Source: Casp-actino8 sp037147055 (GTDB lineage Bacteria > Actinomycetota > Acidimicrobiia > Acidimicrobiales > Ilumatobacteraceae). From it: DNA of 5,632 nucleotides. The notes beneath the pieces were generated by a model. That model was not told the DNA's origin. It saw nothing but the letters and a program-made list of their open reading frames with translations, and searched no databases. Within the stretch, counting starts at the first letter, position 1. Each line of letters starts with the position of its first letter. Below, one piece after another: positions 4,116-5,632 of this stretch. A program made the position numbers and the translations under genes. Location of the stretch: the NCBI GenBank assembly GCA_037147055.1, contig JBAWVW010000096.1, positions 1 to 5,632 of the forward strand, in the 5' to 3' direction.

Positions 4116-5632
4116 ATGGCGAAGTTGATTGCATTCGATGAGCAGGCCCGCAGAGGTCTAGAAGCAGGTATGAACAAGCTTGCTGACGCAGTGCGCGTCA
4201 CGCTTGGACCAAAAGGTCGCAACGTTGTTTTGGAAAAGAAGTGGGGAGCCCCCACGATCACCAATGACGGCGTGTCCATCGCCAAAGAAATTGATCTTGA
4301 GGACCCGTACGAAAAGATTGGCGCCGAACTAGTCAAAGAAGTCGCCAAGAAAACTGATGACGTTGCTGGTGACGGCACGACGACAGCCACGGTGTTGGCT
4401 TGGGCAATGGTGCGCGAAGGTTTGCGCAACGTGGCTGCTGGTGCGAACCCAATGAGCCTCAAGAAGGGCATCGAAGCCGCCGTTGTTGCTGCTTTGGCTT
4501 CCATCAAAGAACTCTCCAAAGAAGTTGACAATAAAGAGCAGATCGCTCAGGTTGCTTCAATTTCGGCTGCTGATACTGAAATCGGCACGATGATTTCTGA
4601 CGCCATTGACAAGGTCGGCAAAGACGGAGTGATCACCGTCGAAGAAAGTCAGACCTTCGGTATGGAAATGGATCTTGTTGAAGGAATGCGTTTCGACAAG
4701 GGCTATATCTCGCCCTACTTCGTGACTGACCCCGAGCGGATGGAAGTTGTTTTTGAAGACCCATACATCTTGTTGGTGTCTTCAAAGATCTCCACCGTGC
4801 GCGACATGTTGCCAATCTTGGAAAAAGTCATGCAGACAGGTCGTCCTTTGGTGATCATCGCTGAAGATGTCGACGGAGAAGGACTTGCCACATTGGTGGT
4901 TAACAAGATTCGTGGCACCTTCAAGTCAGTCGCTGTCAAGGCTCCTGGTTTTGGTGAGCGCCGCAAGGCCATGCTGCAGGACATTGCCATCCTCACCGGT
5001 GGTCAGGTCATCAGCGAAGAAGTTGGCTTGAAGTTGGAAACTGCAACGCTTGATCTTTTGGGTAAAGCCAAAAAGATGATCATCACCAAAGACGAGACCA
5101 CATTGGTTGAAGGTGCTGGCGATGATGGCGACATTAAGGGCCGTATCAATCAAATCAAGGCTGAAATTGAAAACACTGATTCTGATTACGACCGTGAAAA
5201 ACTGCAAGAGCGTCTTGCCAAGTTGTCCGGTGGCGTAGCGGTTCTCAAGGTTGGCGCAGCCACTGAAGTCGAGTTGAAAGAAAAGAAGCACCGCATTGAA
5301 GACGCAGTCAGTACCACTAAGGCTGCGATTGAAGAAGGCGTCGTACCTGGCGGCGGAGTTGCTTTGCTTCGTTCACAGGCTGCCGTGCTTGCGTGTGCTG
5401 CATCGCTTTCGGGTGATGAAGCCACTGGCGCTCGACTGGTTGCCAAGGCTCTTGAAGCTCCTCTCAAGCAGATCGCCGAGAACGCTGGTATGGAGGGTGG
5501 AGTCGTCGTCGAGCGAGTTCGCAACCTGACTGGTTCAAACGGCCTCAATGCTGCGACTGGCGAATATGTTGACCTCGTCGCAATCGGCGTTATTGACGCT
5601 GCCAAGGTCACTCGTTCAGCACTGCAGAACGC
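4116..5632 (+). CDS. groEL: Chaperonin GroEL (Hsp60), C-terminal end cut by the window
   Basis: 505 codons are visible in one open frame from ATG 4116 to the window edge; family members have about 540, so only the last 35-40 residues are missing. GroEL forms the double-ring 14-mer that encloses unfolded proteins and, with the GroES lid, folds them using ATP. The start MAKLIAFDEQARRGLEAGMN is typical. Nucleotide-site landmarks are LGPKGRNV (30-37), D51 in TNDGVSIAKEI, the GDGTTTATVLA loop with D86 (D87 in E. coli), D396 in RIEDAVSTT, and EEGVVPGGGVALL soon after. The apical domain is intact, including MRFDKGYISPYFVTD. No frameshift or lost key residue is seen. No groES precedes it in the window, and it has its own CIRCE control, like the separately located groEL2 genes of mycobacteria and streptomycetes. 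Whether the tail is GGM-rich or His-rich cannot be seen. Confidence 0.98.
   Translation, partial: MAKLIAFDEQARRGLEAGMNKLADAVRVTLGPKGRNVVLEKKWGAPTITNDGVSIAKEIDLEDPYEKIGAELVKEVAKKTDDVAGDGTTTATVLAWAMVREGLRNVAAGANPMSLKKGIEAAVVAALASIKELSKEVDNKEQIAQVASISAADTEIGTMISDAIDKVGKDGVITVEESQTFGMEMDLVEGMRFDKGYISPYFVTDPERMEVVFEDPYILLVSSKISTVRDMLPILEKVMQTGRPLVIIAEDVDGEGLATLVVNKIRGTFKSVAVKAPGFGERRKAMLQDIAILTGGQVISEEVGLKLETATLDLLGKAKKMIITKDETTLVEGAGDDGDIKGRINQIKAEIENTDSDYDREKLQERLAKLSGGVAVLKVGAATEVELKEKKHRIEDAVSTTKAAIEEGVVPGGGVALLRSQAAVLACAASLSGDEATGARLVAKALEAPLKQIAENAGMEGGVVVERVRNLTGSNGLNAATGEYVDLVAIGVIDAAKVTRSALQN

Noticed and set aside
4016..5611. Long minus-strand open frames inside groEL (171, 121, 141 and 93 codons)
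   Set aside because: They are antisense to an unmistakable, intact groEL. Their composition is what the groEL codons produce on the opposite strand.
1..5632. Mobile element, CRISPR array, tRNA or toxin-antitoxin system
   Set aside because: No transposase, terminal inverted repeats, spaced repeats, clover-leaf sequence or typical small gene pair was found. The DUF3263/LytR_C pair superficially resembles a two-gene module, but its families are known and are not toxin-antitoxin.

Overview
The window looks like ordinary chromosomal DNA from a member of the Actinobacteria (Actinomycetota). The evidence is a DUF3263 gene overlapping a membrane-anchored LytR_C gene, a CysO-type sulfur carrier close to the mycobacterial protein, and a groEL with CIRCE operators and no groES directly before it. 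Base composition looks moderate rather than strongly GC-rich, and there is a poly-threonine tail. Both would fit a moderate-GC lineage such as Acidimicrobiia, but that placement is inference.

Layout, left to right: (1) the 5' end of a P-loop kinase, probably uridine kinase, on the minus strand (1-104). (2) A two-gene plus-strand operon with an ATGA overlap, DUF3263 protein (211-471) and LytR_C envelope protein (468-1079), matching in order the M. tuberculosis pair Rv0430-Rv0431 (VirR). (3) A compact GarK/GlxK-type glycerate kinase on the minus strand (1080-2093), whose stop directly abuts the LytR_C stop. (4) An 81-bp divergent spacer with an imperfect palindrome like an IscR/Rrf2 operator. 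(5) cysO on the plus strand (2175-2450). (6) A 484-aa FAD-dependent oxidoreductase on the minus strand (2459-3913), converging on cysO with an 8-bp gap. (7) A 202-bp divergent spacer with two overlapping CIRCE elements. (8) groEL on the plus strand (4116 to the window edge), lacking only the C-terminal tail.

The genes do not form one pathway. They cover nucleotide salvage, the cell envelope, glycerate metabolism, sulfur transfer for cysteine, a redox enzyme of unknown substrate, and protein folding. The genes alternate in direction, with very tight convergent junctions and two regulatory divergent spacers. I found no mobile element, CRISPR array, tRNA or rRNA, and no convincing new multi-gene system. 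The most interesting signals are regulatory: the IscR-like site before cysO and the overlapping CIRCE pair before groEL.
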